64,000 nt of DNA, taken from assembly GCF_000250655.1 (NCBI RefSeq), contig NC_016935.1:4110001-4174000 (forward strand), given 5' to 3'. The notes under the pieces were generated by a model. It was given only the letters and a program-made list of their open reading frames with translations, searched no databases and was not told the origin of the DNA. Below are positions 10,066 through 17,842 of the stretch, piece after piece. This DNA is from Paenibacillus mucilaginosus 3016. Its GTDB lineage: Bacteria > Bacillota > Bacilli > Paenibacillales > NBRC-103111. Each line of letters opens with the position of its first letter. The stretch's first letter is position 1. The translations under genes were made by a program, and so were the position numbers.

Positions 10066-10296
10066 AGAAAAGGTGTTTCCGTGCCATGCTTGGATGTAAG
10101 GCGATGTCTGCTGCGAATCCCGGTCCGTGTCCCGGGCGAATGTGCTGCGGCTCCCAGGTCACAGAACGTTCACGGCCTTCCCGGGAGAGGGGCTTCCGGG
10201 GGCTCCGCTGCCTTGACTTCGCCGCTCGCGATTGCTTATGATCAAAGCAAAGCACAATGCATCGCAATCCACTGTCCAAAGGAGCCGCCGTCATTC

Positions 10297-10827
10297 ATGA
10301 AGCCATCTTCTTCCTTCAACTATGTCCCCTGGGTCGTGGGGCTTTCCATCGGGATCAACGCGATCGTGATCCTGCTTCTGTTCCTGCCGAACATCGACCC
10401 GGCCGAGGGCTTTAATCTGCTGCTGCTGCCGCTGTTCAACGCCGTGATGAACTCCTTCACGTTCGTCTTTCTGCTCGCGGCCCTGTTCCTGATTCTCCGG
10501 GGGAACATCGTGTGGCACCGCCGGTTCATCTATGCGGCGTTCACGACCACGGCGCTGTTCCTGATCTCGTACCTCGCCTACCACGGAATGGCGCCATCCA
10601 CCCCGTTCGGAGGTCAGGGGGCGATTCGTCCCGTGTATTACTTCATTCTTATCACGCATATCGTTCTCGCGGCCGCGATCGTACCGCTTGCCCTGCTGAC
10701 CTTCGCCAGAGGGATTACGAACCAGGTGGACAAGCACCGGAAGATTGCCCGCTGGACGATGCCGCTCTGGCTGTACGTCAGCCTGACCGGCGTGATCGTG
10801 TACTTGATGATTCGGCCTTACTATTAA
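10297..10827 (+). CDS. DUF420 / CtaM-like membrane protein
   Basis: A 176-residue protein with about five membrane segments and four conserved histidines in contexts typical of DUF420: WHRRFIY, SYLAYHGM, LITHIVL and DKHRKIARW. DUF420 members (CtaM in Staphylococcus aureus) are needed to mature heme A-type cytochrome oxidases in the cytoplasmic membrane. The start at 10297 is used because AAAGGAG ends 12 bases upstream; the frame stays open upstream without a ribosome binding site. It is followed by a long terminator hairpin. About 230 bases between it and the previous small gene contain no convincing gene. Confidence 0.85.
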   Translation: MKPSSSFNYVPWVVGLSIGINAIVILLLFLPNIDPAEGFNLLLLPLFNAVMNSFTFVFLLAALFLILRGNIVWHRRFIYAAFTTTALFLISYLAYHGMAPSTPFGGQGAIRPVYYFILITHIVLAAAIVPLALLTFARGITNQVDKHRKIARWTMPLWLYVSLTGVIVYLMIRPYY

Positions 10828-10870
10828 GGCCGGAAGCCCTAAGGAACCATTCATAGGCTGCCTGCCATAG

Positions 10871-10940
10871 GCGCACCCGGTTTATCAGCGAGAGATCACA
10901 CACATCCGTGGTCGTTCGCTGTGAGCCGGGTGCGTTTTTT
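10871..10940 (+). terminator. Long-stem intrinsic terminator
   Basis: The outer arms CGCACCCGG and CCGGGTGCG, with inner arms CAGCGA and TCGCTG, form a long interrupted stem followed by six T residues (10935-10940). It ends the DUF420 gene transcript. Confidence 0.85.
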
Positions 10941-11012
10941 ATTGCCTATTTGCTCCACATGCATGAGGGAGCGGTTGGTTTTTGGAGAAGGAGAGAGGGG
11001 GAACGGGAAGCG

Positions 11013-11690
11013 ATGAATGGTGAAAAAAGCGACCCGCTTTACGAAGGAGCGTGGTGGGATGAGCACTGCACCTTCTTCTCGGACGAGGCGCTGTGGGAGC
11101 GGGGCGGCCGGAAGCAGCTGCTCGCCTACCTGCGCAGCTTTGCCGGGGAGCCGGCAGGCTGCCGTCTGCTCGACGTCGGCTGCGGTCCCGGCATCGGAAC
11201 GCGGCGGTTCGCGGAGCTCGGCTTTTGCGCCAGCGGCGTGGACCTGTCGCCGGGGATGACGGCCGCGGCCCGGCGGACCGGTCTCGACATCCGGCTCGCG
11301 GATGGATGTCAGCTCCCTTACGAGAGCGGGAGCTTCGATTATACCGTCGCCTGTACCGTCGTGGAGTGGGTCCGGCATCCGATGGCCCTGCTGGCCGAAA
11401 TGAAGCGCGTTACCCGGCCCGGCGGCGGGGTGATTACCGCCATTCTGGGGCCCCGGACGCTTCCTCACGACGACGCCTTCCGCAGGCTGTACGGGGAGCC
11501 GGCGAACTACAATATGCTACTTCCTGTGGAGCTTCACCGGGCGCTCACCGAGACGGGCCTGAGCATCCGCTCGACGACCGGCGTGCGGCACCCGGATGTT
11601 CCTGTCGAGCTGTACCGGCAGATGGATATGGTGACGAAGTCCTTTTGCAGCACGATGTGGATCGTAGGGGCGGACAAACCGGCAGAGTGA
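11013..11690 (+). CDS. Class I SAM-dependent methyltransferase
   Basis: A 225-residue protein with a methyltransferase type 11 domain. Motif I is LLDVGCGPGIGTRRF at about residues 54-68, followed by the acidic ribose-binding position in SGVDLSPGM, then FDYTVACTVVEWV and RVTRPGGG. The ATG at 11013 is chosen because an earlier open frame begins inside the preceding terminator. The substrate is not evident; relatives act on small molecules or quinones. Confidence 0.82.
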   Translation: MNGEKSDPLYEGAWWDEHCTFFSDEALWERGGRKQLLAYLRSFAGEPAGCRLLDVGCGPGIGTRRFAELGFCASGVDLSPGMTAAARRTGLDIRLADGCQLPYESGSFDYTVACTVVEWVRHPMALLAEMKRVTRPGGGVITAILGPRTLPHDDAFRRLYGEPANYNMLLPVELHRALTETGLSIRSTTGVRHPDVPVELYRQMDMVTKSFCSTMWIVGADKPAE

Positions 11691-11768
11691 TGGGAATATA
11701 GGGTTGGGAACATATGTTCCGTATCTCCATACGAAGAAGAAACCCCTCCGAAGGAACGCAAAAGGAAC

Positions 11769-11799
11769 CGAGTATCTTTGTGCAGCGGGTGCCATACTA
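11769..11799 (+). promoter_or_regulatory. Putative sigma-G promoter of a small gene
   Basis: CATACTA at 11793-11799, with CGAGTA at 11769-11774 and an 18-base spacer, is the same spacing and -10 heptamer as before gerAA. It lies 44 bases before a small gene with a strong ribosome binding site. Confidence 0.5.
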
Positions 11800-11842
11800 G
11801 GATAGAAGTGGAAACCACGACCGCAGAAGGAGGTACAGCAGC

Positions 11843-12028
11843 ATGACAAAGCAGCCGAAGGGCCATGTGGAATTTCATGCGCCTGTAGTGAAGCTGACAG
11901 CCGACCTGCCCGGTGATGAAGAGATGCGCGAGCATCTGGCGGAAACGATGGCAAACGACGGTTATCCGGGCTCATGCGCCGTCATAGGCACGCAGGCGTT
12001 GGAGCAGTCGGAGAAGGAAGAGGAGTAA
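11843..12028 (+). CDS. Small acidic hypothetical protein, possibly forespore-expressed
   Basis: A 61-residue soluble acidic protein with no recognised domain. The ATG is preceded by AGAAGGAGG at good spacing, a sigma-G-like promoter lies just upstream and a terminator just downstream, so it is a self-contained transcription unit. The C-terminal end is rich in Glu/Lys. It may be a spore core or forespore protein; that rests only on the promoter match. Confidence 0.65.
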   Translation: MTKQPKGHVEFHAPVVKLTADLPGDEEMREHLAETMANDGYPGSCAVIGTQALEQSEKEEE

Positions 12029-12037
12029 GTGAGCGAG

Positions 12038-12090
12038 AAAGGCACTGAACAGCTGCGGATCGGATTGCGGCTGTCCGGTGTCTTTTTTTA
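12038..12090 (+). terminator. Intrinsic terminator
   Basis: An interrupted stem pairs AAAGGCAC and ACAGC with GCTGT and GTGTCTTT, followed by a run of T residues (about 12082-12089). It separates the small gene from the ECF sigma gene. Confidence 0.65.
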
Positions 12091-12098
12091 GGGTAGGA

Positions 12099-12128
12099 TG
12101 AAAACCGTTTGATCTTACCGACCGTCTA
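12099..12128 (+). promoter_or_regulatory. ECF-type autoregulatory promoter
   Basis: TGAAAAC at 12099-12105 and CGTCTA at 12123-12128 are separated by 17 bases. This closely matches promoters read by Bacillus ECF factors such as SigW, SigX and SigV (TGAAAC, 16-17 bases, CGTC). It sits 23 bases before the sigma gene, suggesting autoregulation. Confidence 0.7.
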
Positions 12129-12151
12129 ATCCGGTAGAGGGAGGGGAGGGC

Positions 12152-12664
12152 ATGTCCGTTCATGAGACGGTCCTCGCCGCGATCGATGGCGACGAAGAAG
12201 CGTTCTTCTCGCTGGTCAGCGGCAGGCGGGAGCGGCTGTATCGCATCGCTTTCGCTTATGTAAGGAATGAAGCCGACGCGCTCGAAGCGATCCAGGAGGT
12301 GACCTGCCGTGCCTATCTCCAGCTGTCGAAGCTCAGGGAGCCCCGTTATTTTGACACGTGGCTGACACGGATACTGATTTATTATTGTATCGATGAACAG
12401 CGGCGCCGCCGGCGGGTCTTCCCGGCAGCCAGCATACCCGAGGAGATCGTGACGGACGGAGCAGGCCTGGAGGAGCAGATCCGTATGGAGCAGGCGGTTG
12501 GCGAGCTTCAGCCGAACCTTCGGCATGTCATCATGCTGAAATACGATCAGGATATGACGCTGGCGGAGATTGCACAGCTGCTGAAACGGCCGGAAGGGAC
12601 GGTCAAAACATGGCTGCACAAAGCGCTGAAGCAGCTGCGCCGCTCGATTGGGAGGGATGAGTAG
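12152..12664 (+). CDS. ECF-type RNA polymerase sigma factor
   Basis: A 170-residue sigma-70 family factor of extracytoplasmic function type. Region 2 covers about residues 20-90, with YVRNEADALEAIQEVTCRAY and the promoter-melting part FDTWLTRILIYYCID. Region 4 covers about 112-165 and includes a helix-turn-helix of the form MTLAEIAQLLKRPEGTVKTW. It is followed two bases later by a DUF4179 membrane protein gene, the usual arrangement for a sigma factor and its membrane-bound regulator. The inducing signal is unknown. Confidence 0.9.
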   Translation: MSVHETVLAAIDGDEEAFFSLVSGRRERLYRIAFAYVRNEADALEAIQEVTCRAYLQLSKLREPRYFDTWLTRILIYYCIDEQRRRRRVFPAASIPEEIVTDGAGLEEQIRMEQAVGELQPNLRHVIMLKYDQDMTLAEIAQLLKRPEGTVKTWLHKALKQLRRSIGRDE

Positions 12665-12666
12665 GA

Positions 12667-13993
12667 GTGACTGGTATGCGGGATGAGGGAACATCGAAAG
12701 TTGATGACGTGCTAAGAGAGTCGGGGGAGCGGCTTCAGGCTGTGAGCGTGCCTGCCAGTGAAGCGCTGAATGACAGCATCCGGAGGGGCATCGCTAAGGC
12801 CAAACAGGAGCAGCGTGTACGGAGGGACCGTCGAAAGGGTTTTGTCTGGATCGCTGCTTCGGTCTGTATGCTTATTATGGCCCTAGGGATTACGGTTCGG
12901 GTCTCTCCGGTGTGGGCAGCGGCACTGGGTGAGCTGCCGGGTCTTCGTACCCTCGTTGCGCTTGTAGGTAAATCTTCGGATCAGGGCTTACAAGTGGCTG
13001 TGGCCCACGACTACATGCAGCCGGTTGGTGTGTCGGGCGGGAAGGACGGCTTGTCGTTCACAGTGGACGGTATACTGGCGGACCCGGGACGTCTGGTCGT
13101 ATTCTATTCGCTGCGAAGTGAAACAGGGGGGAAGATGAGAGTAACAAATCCCCAAGTGTTGGACGGAGCTGGTATTTCCCTGCAGGCGAGTTATAGCTAT
13201 GGAGATGCTCATTCGCTGCAAGAAGATGGTGGTGTTCAACGCGGCATGATCGACATCCATATGGCTCAAGGAGTTCTCTTGCCGGATGAGATTCGGCTTC
13301 GAATGGATCTGGTCGCAATGCCGGAGGATCATGCGCCTTCCTGGAGCAGGTCTGCGTCCGCGGATGCAGAGCCTAGGACGGCGGAAGTACAGTTCGGAAT
13401 CGACACCAGTCGGTTCGCGGAGCAGAAGCGGGAGCTCGAAATCAACCGCTCGTTCGAGGTGGATGGCCAGCGGATTACCGTTGTGAAAGCGACCGTTACG
13501 CCTCTACGCGCGGATGTTCTGCTGAAGTACGACGAAGCCAACACGAAGCAGATTTTCTCACCGGTCGGCATGCGACTTACGGACAATGAAGGGCGGGATG
13601 TTCCGCGCGCTGGACAAGGAGGACATGACGGTTGTGATGCGTACAGATACAGGAGAGCTCCTGCGGGCACCGGACAGCAAGCTGACCTTTGGCGGAATGA
13701 GCAGGGAAGGGGATTATACCAAGCTGGTCTTCAGGTTGGAGGGATTGGCGCAAAAAGACCTTGTGGTCGGCTACAATATCCTTGACCATCGGTTTCAGGA
13801 TGCGGAGGGGCGCCCATACGAGCTGGCGGCTCCGGATGAAGCGGGCCAAGGGACTATCAGCGGTATTTCATCGGATGGGATTCAAAGCCGGTTTTATTAT
13901 CTGAAGAACGCGACCTATGCTCAGCCGCTAACCTTTCGTGTGAATGAATATCCGTCATATATCGAAGAAACTTACCGGCTGCAGATTCAGTAG
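12667..13993 (+). pseudogene. DUF4179 membrane regulator, frameshifted
   Basis: Probable anti-sigma partner of the preceding ECF factor. The first frame (from GTG at 12667) has a soluble N-terminal part, one membrane span near residues 57-75 (VWIAASVCMLIMALGITV), then the DUF4179 extracellular domain. Near 13600 the homologous sequence jumps to the +1-shifted frame and continues as FRALDKEDMTVVMRTDTGE to the stop at 13993. A one-base insertion or two-base loss around GGGCGGGATGTTCC explains it. As written, the protein would lose about 130 C-terminal residues and carry an unrelated tail. It could be a real mutation or a sequencing error. The membrane anchor and N-terminal sigma-binding part remain intact. 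Confidence 0.75.
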
Positions 13994-14162
13994 AACACCT
14001 TTTGGCGGGGCGGAGTGGGGGAAATACCTTTAGCAACATCATGGAAAGGGGTGCTGCATGGCTGCTCTTTTGATGAGAGAAGTCCGTGTGGCTGCCCCTC
14101 GGAGCTGTTCGTTATATAAAATCCTAAATATTAACAGATTCGTCGGGTTTTGTAGAATTATT

Positions 14163-14192
14163 TTGCAAGATGTGCCGGATTTGTTGTACTAT
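14163..14192 (+). promoter_or_regulatory. Putative sigma-A promoter of the SGNH hydrolase gene
   Basis: -35 TTGCAA at 14163-14168, an 18-base spacer, and -10 TACTAT at 14187-14192, about 65 bases before the chosen start. The preceding 170 bases after the DUF4179 gene hold no gene that I can see. Confidence 0.4.
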
Positions 14193-14256
14193 ACCAAGTG
14201 GGAGCGCCTCTAACCATATTATAGAAGGCTTAATGAGAGAGGAGAGAAATAAAGAA

Positions 14257-15072
14257 ATGTTACCATGGCTTCTCATGCTTCTGCTTGCGACCGACCAGAG
14301 CGGGCAAGCGGGGCATACAGCAGAGACCTCAGGGAGCGGGAAGACGCTGACGGCAGTACAGCAGACCGCGGCAGCTTGGGGACAGCAGGAGCTGATTAAG
14401 GCGGAGCGGGAGAAAGAATCGCTGTACCAATTCACCAAGGGGCTGGCCAAAACCCGCCAGGCGCAGAAACAGAAGGTGATTTTTGGCACCTTGGGCAGCA
14501 GTGTTACAGTAGGCGCAGGCTCATCGGGACCGGATAAAACCTGGTCTTATTTGGTGCATGAGCGGTTATCCAAGGATCTCGGCGCAGGCCGGCTCAGCTA
14601 TGAGAATACCGGCTTCGGCGGATATTCGACAAACGGCATTCTGAAGGAAAATAAAGTCAGCGTCATCGCCAAGCAAAATTTGGATTATGTTTTCTTCGAA
14701 ACCTGTTTGATCAATGACTACGGATCCAACGTGCCGATTGAGCAAACCAAGAACAACATCCGGGAAATTGTCCGGCAGATGCAGACGCAGATGCCGAATA
14801 CGCGAATCATTTTGACATCCGCGAATCCGATCAACAAAACAACGCCCAACAAGTTAGGACTTACATACGAAGACTATGTGAATCAGGCTGGTGAATTTAT
14901 CAAGCAAAACGGCTGGACGTATTTTGATATTTATCATCCGTTTTTGGATGAAGTTCAAAAATCCAACCTGACACTGGCTGAGCTGCTGCCGGACGATATT
15001 CACCCGAATGACAAAGGTTATGCAATCTGGGGCAGCATATTGAATGATTATGTATATGGTAAGCGATTTTGA
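14257..15072 (+). CDS. Secreted SGNH/GDSL-type hydrolase
   Basis: About 271 residues. A short hydrophobic N-terminus (MLPWLLMLLLA) suggests secretion or anchoring. The SGNH fold shows block I as GTLGSSVTVGAG (catalytic Ser in GSS instead of GDS), a Gly block in GFGGYSTNG, an Asn block in CLINDYG, and block V LLPDDIHPNDKGY with the catalytic Asp and His. Family members are esterases or acetylhydrolases acting on polysaccharide or lipid esters; the substrate is unknown. ATG 14257 follows GGAGAG; an in-frame ATG at 14233 is the alternative. A terminator follows directly. Confidence 0.82.
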   Translation: MLPWLLMLLLATDQSGQAGHTAETSGSGKTLTAVQQTAAAWGQQELIKAEREKESLYQFTKGLAKTRQAQKQKVIFGTLGSSVTVGAGSSGPDKTWSYLVHERLSKDLGAGRLSYENTGFGGYSTNGILKENKVSVIAKQNLDYVFFETCLINDYGSNVPIEQTKNNIREIVRQMQTQMPNTRIILTSANPINKTTPNKLGLTYEDYVNQAGEFIKQNGWTYFDIYHPFLDEVQKSNLTLAELLPDDIHPNDKGYAIWGSILNDYVYGKRF

Positions 15073-15086
15073 TTTGATTTGAAGCC

Positions 15087-15118
15087 GAAAAGAGCGCATC
15101 CGATTGGGTGCGCTTTTT
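15087..15118 (+). terminator. Intrinsic terminator of the SGNH gene
   Basis: The arms AGAGCGCATCC and GGGTGCGCTTTT, with a 4-base loop, are followed by a T-run ending near 15118. This marks the right end of the GC-rich core segment; the cassette-like region starts just after it. Confidence 0.85.
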
Positions 15119-15189
15119 AACCGGCACTACTTCTTCACAAAACCCGTATTTTATACATATGTTCAAGTCCTGTGGCTTCTCAACTTTTG

Positions 15190-15293
15190 TCCCCCGTTAC
15201 TGCATCCTGTGAACATTAAGCGCAGCGAAGGCAACCGGCGATTTGGCCGGCTGCCTTCGTGCGTTCGTTCAACTAACGTCTCCTGTATTGAAC
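15190..15293 (-). repeat. Cassette-associated repeat, copy 1
   Basis: A GC-rich hairpin (arms 15226-15238 and 15246-15259) is followed on the plus strand by a dyad region 15267-15293 containing CAACTAACGTCTCC. To the left, CCCCCGTTACTGCATC resembles the left-hand half-sites of copies 3 and 9. A weak minus-strand frame with an apparent membrane segment lies to its right (about 15300-15395), but no gene can be defended there. Confidence 0.5.
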
Positions 15294-15399
15294 GTTCAGC
15301 AATCAGGCTTTTGCTTTTCATAATCGTTGTACTTTTACTCTTCTTATGGAAGAGTATGTAAACCATCCAATTACCGAACCGATTACATAAAATAAAATA

Positions 15400-15456
15400 G
15401 AGCAGCTGCCGCGGCGGCAAACTGCTCCCTGATTAAACTATCGTCTCCCGTTAGTT
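15400..15456 (-). repeat. Cassette-associated repeat, copy 2
   Basis: The hairpin GAGCAG...CTGCTC (15400-15427, with inner arms TGCCGC/GCGGCA), the linker CCTGATT, and the dyad AACTATCG-TCTCC-CGTTAGTT at 15436-15456. It lies just downstream (minus strand) of the VOC gene stop. The hairpin is nearly identical to copies 5 and 6. On the minus strand it is followed by TATTTTATT, so it may also terminate transcription. Confidence 0.75.
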
Positions 15457-15495
15457 GAACAAACCAGGGTACCTTTACTATTGGCCGTTAGTGTA

Positions 15496-15849
15496 TCAAT
15501 GTTCATGAGTGAGAATATTGATAAGTTTTCCAAACGGGTCGCGGACATAGAATCGTCGAACGCCCCAAGGCTCATCAACAGGCCCATATTCTATCGGAAA
15601 ACCAGATCTCTTCATGCTTTCTAATGTAGCATCAACATTATCGACTTCAATCGATAGATCAGGCGTAGGCGTTTCTGAGCCACCCTGTGAGGCGAAACTT
15701 ATTTGAATGCTCATCTCCTCGTTTAAACCATAAGTTCTTATCCAACCATGATCCATCATTAAATCAAGGCCGAGCACATCCTGGTAGAAGCTTTTAGCTG
15801 CCGTGATATCCTTCGTATTTATATTGGCGACGATTCGTTTGACCTTCAT
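15496..15849 (-). CDS. VOC (glyoxalase/bleomycin-resistance superfamily) protein
   Basis: A 117-residue protein of the vicinal oxygen chelate fold with two beta-alpha-beta-beta-beta modules. N-terminal IVANINTKDITAAKSFYQDV and C-terminal FYVRDPFGKLINIL are typical of the family. The start at 15849 is chosen for GGGAGG seven bases upstream; the frame extends 16 codons further without support. Such small proteins can be lyases, dioxygenases or drug-binding resistance proteins, so function is open. It sits between repeat copies 2 and 3, as a cassette-like gene. Confidence 0.82.
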   Translation of the reverse strand: MKVKRIVANINTKDITAAKSFYQDVLGLDLMMDHGWIRTYGLNEEMSIQISFASQGGSETPTPDLSIEVDNVDATLESMKRSGFPIEYGPVDEPWGVRRFYVRDPFGKLINILTHEH

Positions 15850-15941
15850 TTCAAACCTCCCAGATTTAAACAGATTGTCCTTCAATATAGAATACATTCG
15901 ACATGTAACAGTTAATTCTTCTTTGGCATTAAAATCCCTGT

Positions 15942-16036
15942 TTACTCCGTTATTCTGCCCGTTAACGTAATGAAGCCGCCGATCTGGACCGGCAGCTTCA
16001 TACTGGTTGTTATTTAGCTATCGTTCCCAGATAGTT
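15942..16036 (-). repeat. Cassette-associated repeat, copy 3 (most complete)
   Basis: It shows three parts. A left half-site at 15942-15968 contains CCGTTATTCTGCCCGTTA. A GC-rich hairpin at 15970-16001 has arms ATGAAGC and GCTTCAT and inner pairing GCCG/CGGC. After the linker ACTGGTTGTTATTT comes the dyad AGCTATCG-TTCCC-AGATAGTT at 16016-16036. It begins 17 bases after the DinB gene stop (minus strand). The left and right sites are imperfect inverted copies of each other. Confidence 0.75.
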
Positions 16037-16052
16037 CAATCTTGCTCTACTA

Positions 16053-16517
16053 CTATAACTGCTGCTTTATGGCTTTAATCGCTGCAAAATGCATGCCTTC
16101 ATGATATATGCAAAAACTGAGGCATTCCTTAACTGCCAACAATTCAAGACCAGCCGAGGTAACAAATGGTTCCTCGAGTTTTTCTTCTAGACGGTGTTCC
16201 AAGGTTTGACCAGTTCGTTCGATTTGCATAGATAGCAATAGCAGAATTTCATTCAAGCCAGGTACTTGCGTTCCCCAGTGCTCCGGCATAGTACCTGGAG
16301 CAAACACTTCTGCAAAGTGCTTAGGCAACTCCATTTTTTCGTTCGCTAGTGCAAAAGAGAACTTTTCATGAACAAGAAGAATGTGCCCAAGGTTCCACAG
16401 AATATTGTTGTTGAATCCTCGAGGTACAGTGCGTGCTTCTTCCTCGCTCATCTCTTTAACCTGTTTTATTGTACTGTCTCGAACAAATCTCAATTGTTTA
16501 AACAAGTAATTGTTCAT
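16053..16517 (-). CDS. DinB-like four-helix protein (DinB_2 / YfiT superfamily)
   Basis: A 154-residue helical protein. N-terminal VRDSTIKQVKEMSEEEA and the metal-binding His in ILWNLGHILLVHEKF, with the later EGMHFAAIKA histidine, are the DinB/YfiT signature (three-His metal site). Members include bacillithiol-, mycothiol- or glutathione-dependent transferases; the actual reaction is unknown. The ATG follows CCAAGGAGAGG. It lies between repeat copies 3 and 4, same orientation as the other cassette-like genes. Confidence 0.85.
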   Translation of the reverse strand: MNNYLFKQLRFVRDSTIKQVKEMSEEEARTVPRGFNNNILWNLGHILLVHEKFSFALANEKMELPKHFAEVFAPGTMPEHWGTQVPGLNEILLLLSMQIERTGQTLEHRLEEKLEEPFVTSAGLELLAVKECLSFCIYHEGMHFAAIKAIKQQL

Positions 16518-16572
16518 TGTAATTCCTCTCCTTGGAAAAAGTGGTTACAAGACAGCCTAAGAACGTATGAAC

Positions 16573-16615
16573 AGTTGCTGCAGGATCTTATTCAGCTAAC
16601 GTTCCCAGATAGCTT
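16573..16615 (-). repeat. Cassette-associated repeat, copy 4
   Basis: The dyad AGCTAACG-TTCCC-AGATAGCTT at 16594-16615, preceded by a short weak hairpin (GCTGCAGGATC region). It lies between the 3' end of the isocitrate lyase-family gene and the DinB start, about 45-60 bases from each. Confidence 0.65.
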
Positions 16616-16659
16616 AATGGCACTACAGTATTGCCGTCCTAAAAATCACAGTATTTGTT

Positions 16660-17222
16660 TCATTCAAATAAGATTGCTGCATCATGAGAATCAAGCATTT
16701 CTACTGCACATTGCTCAAGTAACGTAGTCATTTTACGATACAACGATCCACCTAAGCTTAACCGTCGAACTCCCAGTTCCTTTAACTTGTCGTAATCCGT
16801 AAGGTCAGGAAGTGCCATGACATTGAGCGGTGCAGACGCGGAGGAGGCAATCATTCTAATTTCTTCCTTATTCTTTAGTCCGGGTACGAAGATCCCGGAT
16901 GCACCACTCTCTACATAATATTTAGATCGGGTCATTGTCTCGTTAAGCGGGTCATGATGATGGAGAAGATAGGGGTCGGTCCTTGCATTAATAAAAAAGT
17001 CCCCGAAACCGCTATTATCTAGGGCGCTTCTTATTTTGGCAAGAAGACCGCATTGTTCCGACAATGGTTTCAGCCCCGTAGAAGCTTTCAACGAGTCCTC
17101 TATATTGATTCCCACTCCTCCGAGATTCGCCACCTTCAAGACGTTGCTGACAATTGATTCATCGTTAGGTCCATAGCCGGACTCAATATCAGCTGAGACA
17201 GGGACTTGTACATGATGAAGAA
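16660..17222 (-). pseudogene. Isocitrate lyase/PEP mutase family protein, 5'-truncated
   Basis: The frame holds the C-terminal ~185 residues of a carboxyvinyl-carboxyphosphonate phosphorylmutase/isocitrate lyase-like TIM barrel: VPVSADIESGYG, GVGINIEDS, FINARTDPYL, GASGIFVPGL and LNVMALPDL. About 65-70 N-terminal residues, including the usual start of the barrel, are missing. The frame is open up to 17222, where repeat copy 5 begins with its hairpin. The gene therefore appears cut by, or captured with, that repeat. An internal start near 17139 could give a short product, but it would lack the barrel start and is unlikely to be active. Confidence 0.75.
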
Positions 17223-17282
17223 GGGAGCAGCTGCCGCGCGGCGAACTGCTCCCTGGTTGTTGTGCTAACGTTCCCCGATAGC
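17223..17282 (-). repeat. Cassette-associated repeat, copy 5
   Basis: The hairpin GGAGCAG (17224-17230) / CTGCTCC (17246-17252), the linker CTGGTTGTT, and the dyad GCTAACG-TTCCC-CGATAGC at 17264-17282. Its left edge coincides with the truncated start of the isocitrate lyase-family gene, and its right edge lies 45 bases from the stop of the next minus-strand fragment. Confidence 0.8.
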
Positions 17283-17327
17283 TGAATAATGCCCCCTTTC
17301 TCCCCTTGTGGGTATTTATTATTTGTC

Positions 17328-17600
17328 TTATTTATCTAGAGTGTATTCCAAATATGAAATCCTTGCTAATTGTTTAAGAAGTCTTTTCTGAGGATCACCG
17401 TTTACGGTATACGGGATTGTATCGGGTATAATTATTTGTGTGGCATATGTGCCGGGCGGTACTCGGTTCCCAGACTGGTCTTTTAAATCCCATAACGGGA
17501 GCTTCGCCGTATACCATGAGCTGGCCGGTATAACTCCCTCCAGAACAGGAAGCTTGTGGCTATAAAGGTAAACGTCAATAGCCCCAGCCTATCATTGGAG
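17328..17600 (-). pseudogene. C-terminal fragment with an Ig-like/BsuPI-like domain
   Basis: A minus-strand frame of about 88 residues, without a start and preceded by an in-frame stop, ends at 17328. It contains LWDLKDQSGNRVPPGTY, a pattern seen in FlgD-type Ig-like and BsuPI protease-inhibitor domains (W-D...G-x-P-V-P-P-G-T-Y). It reads as the tail of a secreted protein whose 5' part is gone. Repeat copy 5 follows 45 bases downstream, fitting the cassette layout. The 240 bases to its right (17601-17842) hold no supportable gene; a sequence near 17605-17630 may be an insertion-sequence end. Confidence 0.5.
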
Positions 17601-17842
17601 GCCACTGAAAAAGTCCTGTTAACTGTTTGGTGCGATGCAAAAAGACCGTTTTCAGCAGCATTGGAACCTTTTATGCCTTGGTCGCCGTTGCTTCCTGATT
17701 CTTGCCGCCTCACGTAATCTTCATCAATCATACCCGGGCTTCCATCTAACTGCTAGGTGGGGCCTATTTGACGTTCACTTCAACCATAAGCTCTATTTGA
17801 GTCAAATGAAAGTCTACGGTAACTGCGTTGTTCATGCGACTG

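Noticed and set aside
10081-10296. Upstream extension of the DUF420 gene
   Set aside because: The extension is arginine- and proline-rich, lacks a ribosome binding site, and the conserved membrane part begins after ATG 10297, which has AAAGGAG.
10908-11012. Earlier start for the methyltransferase
   Set aside because: That frame starts inside the preceding terminator hairpin and adds sequence with no family similarity.
13586-13720. Programmed frameshifting in the DUF4179 gene
   Set aside because: No slippery heptamer or downstream structure stands out at the junction, so a mutation or sequencing error is the simpler reading.
15104-15420. Possible small genes on either strand around 15.1-15.4 kb
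   Set aside because: Frames run through the repeat hairpins, lack ribosome binding sites, and show no recognisable domain.
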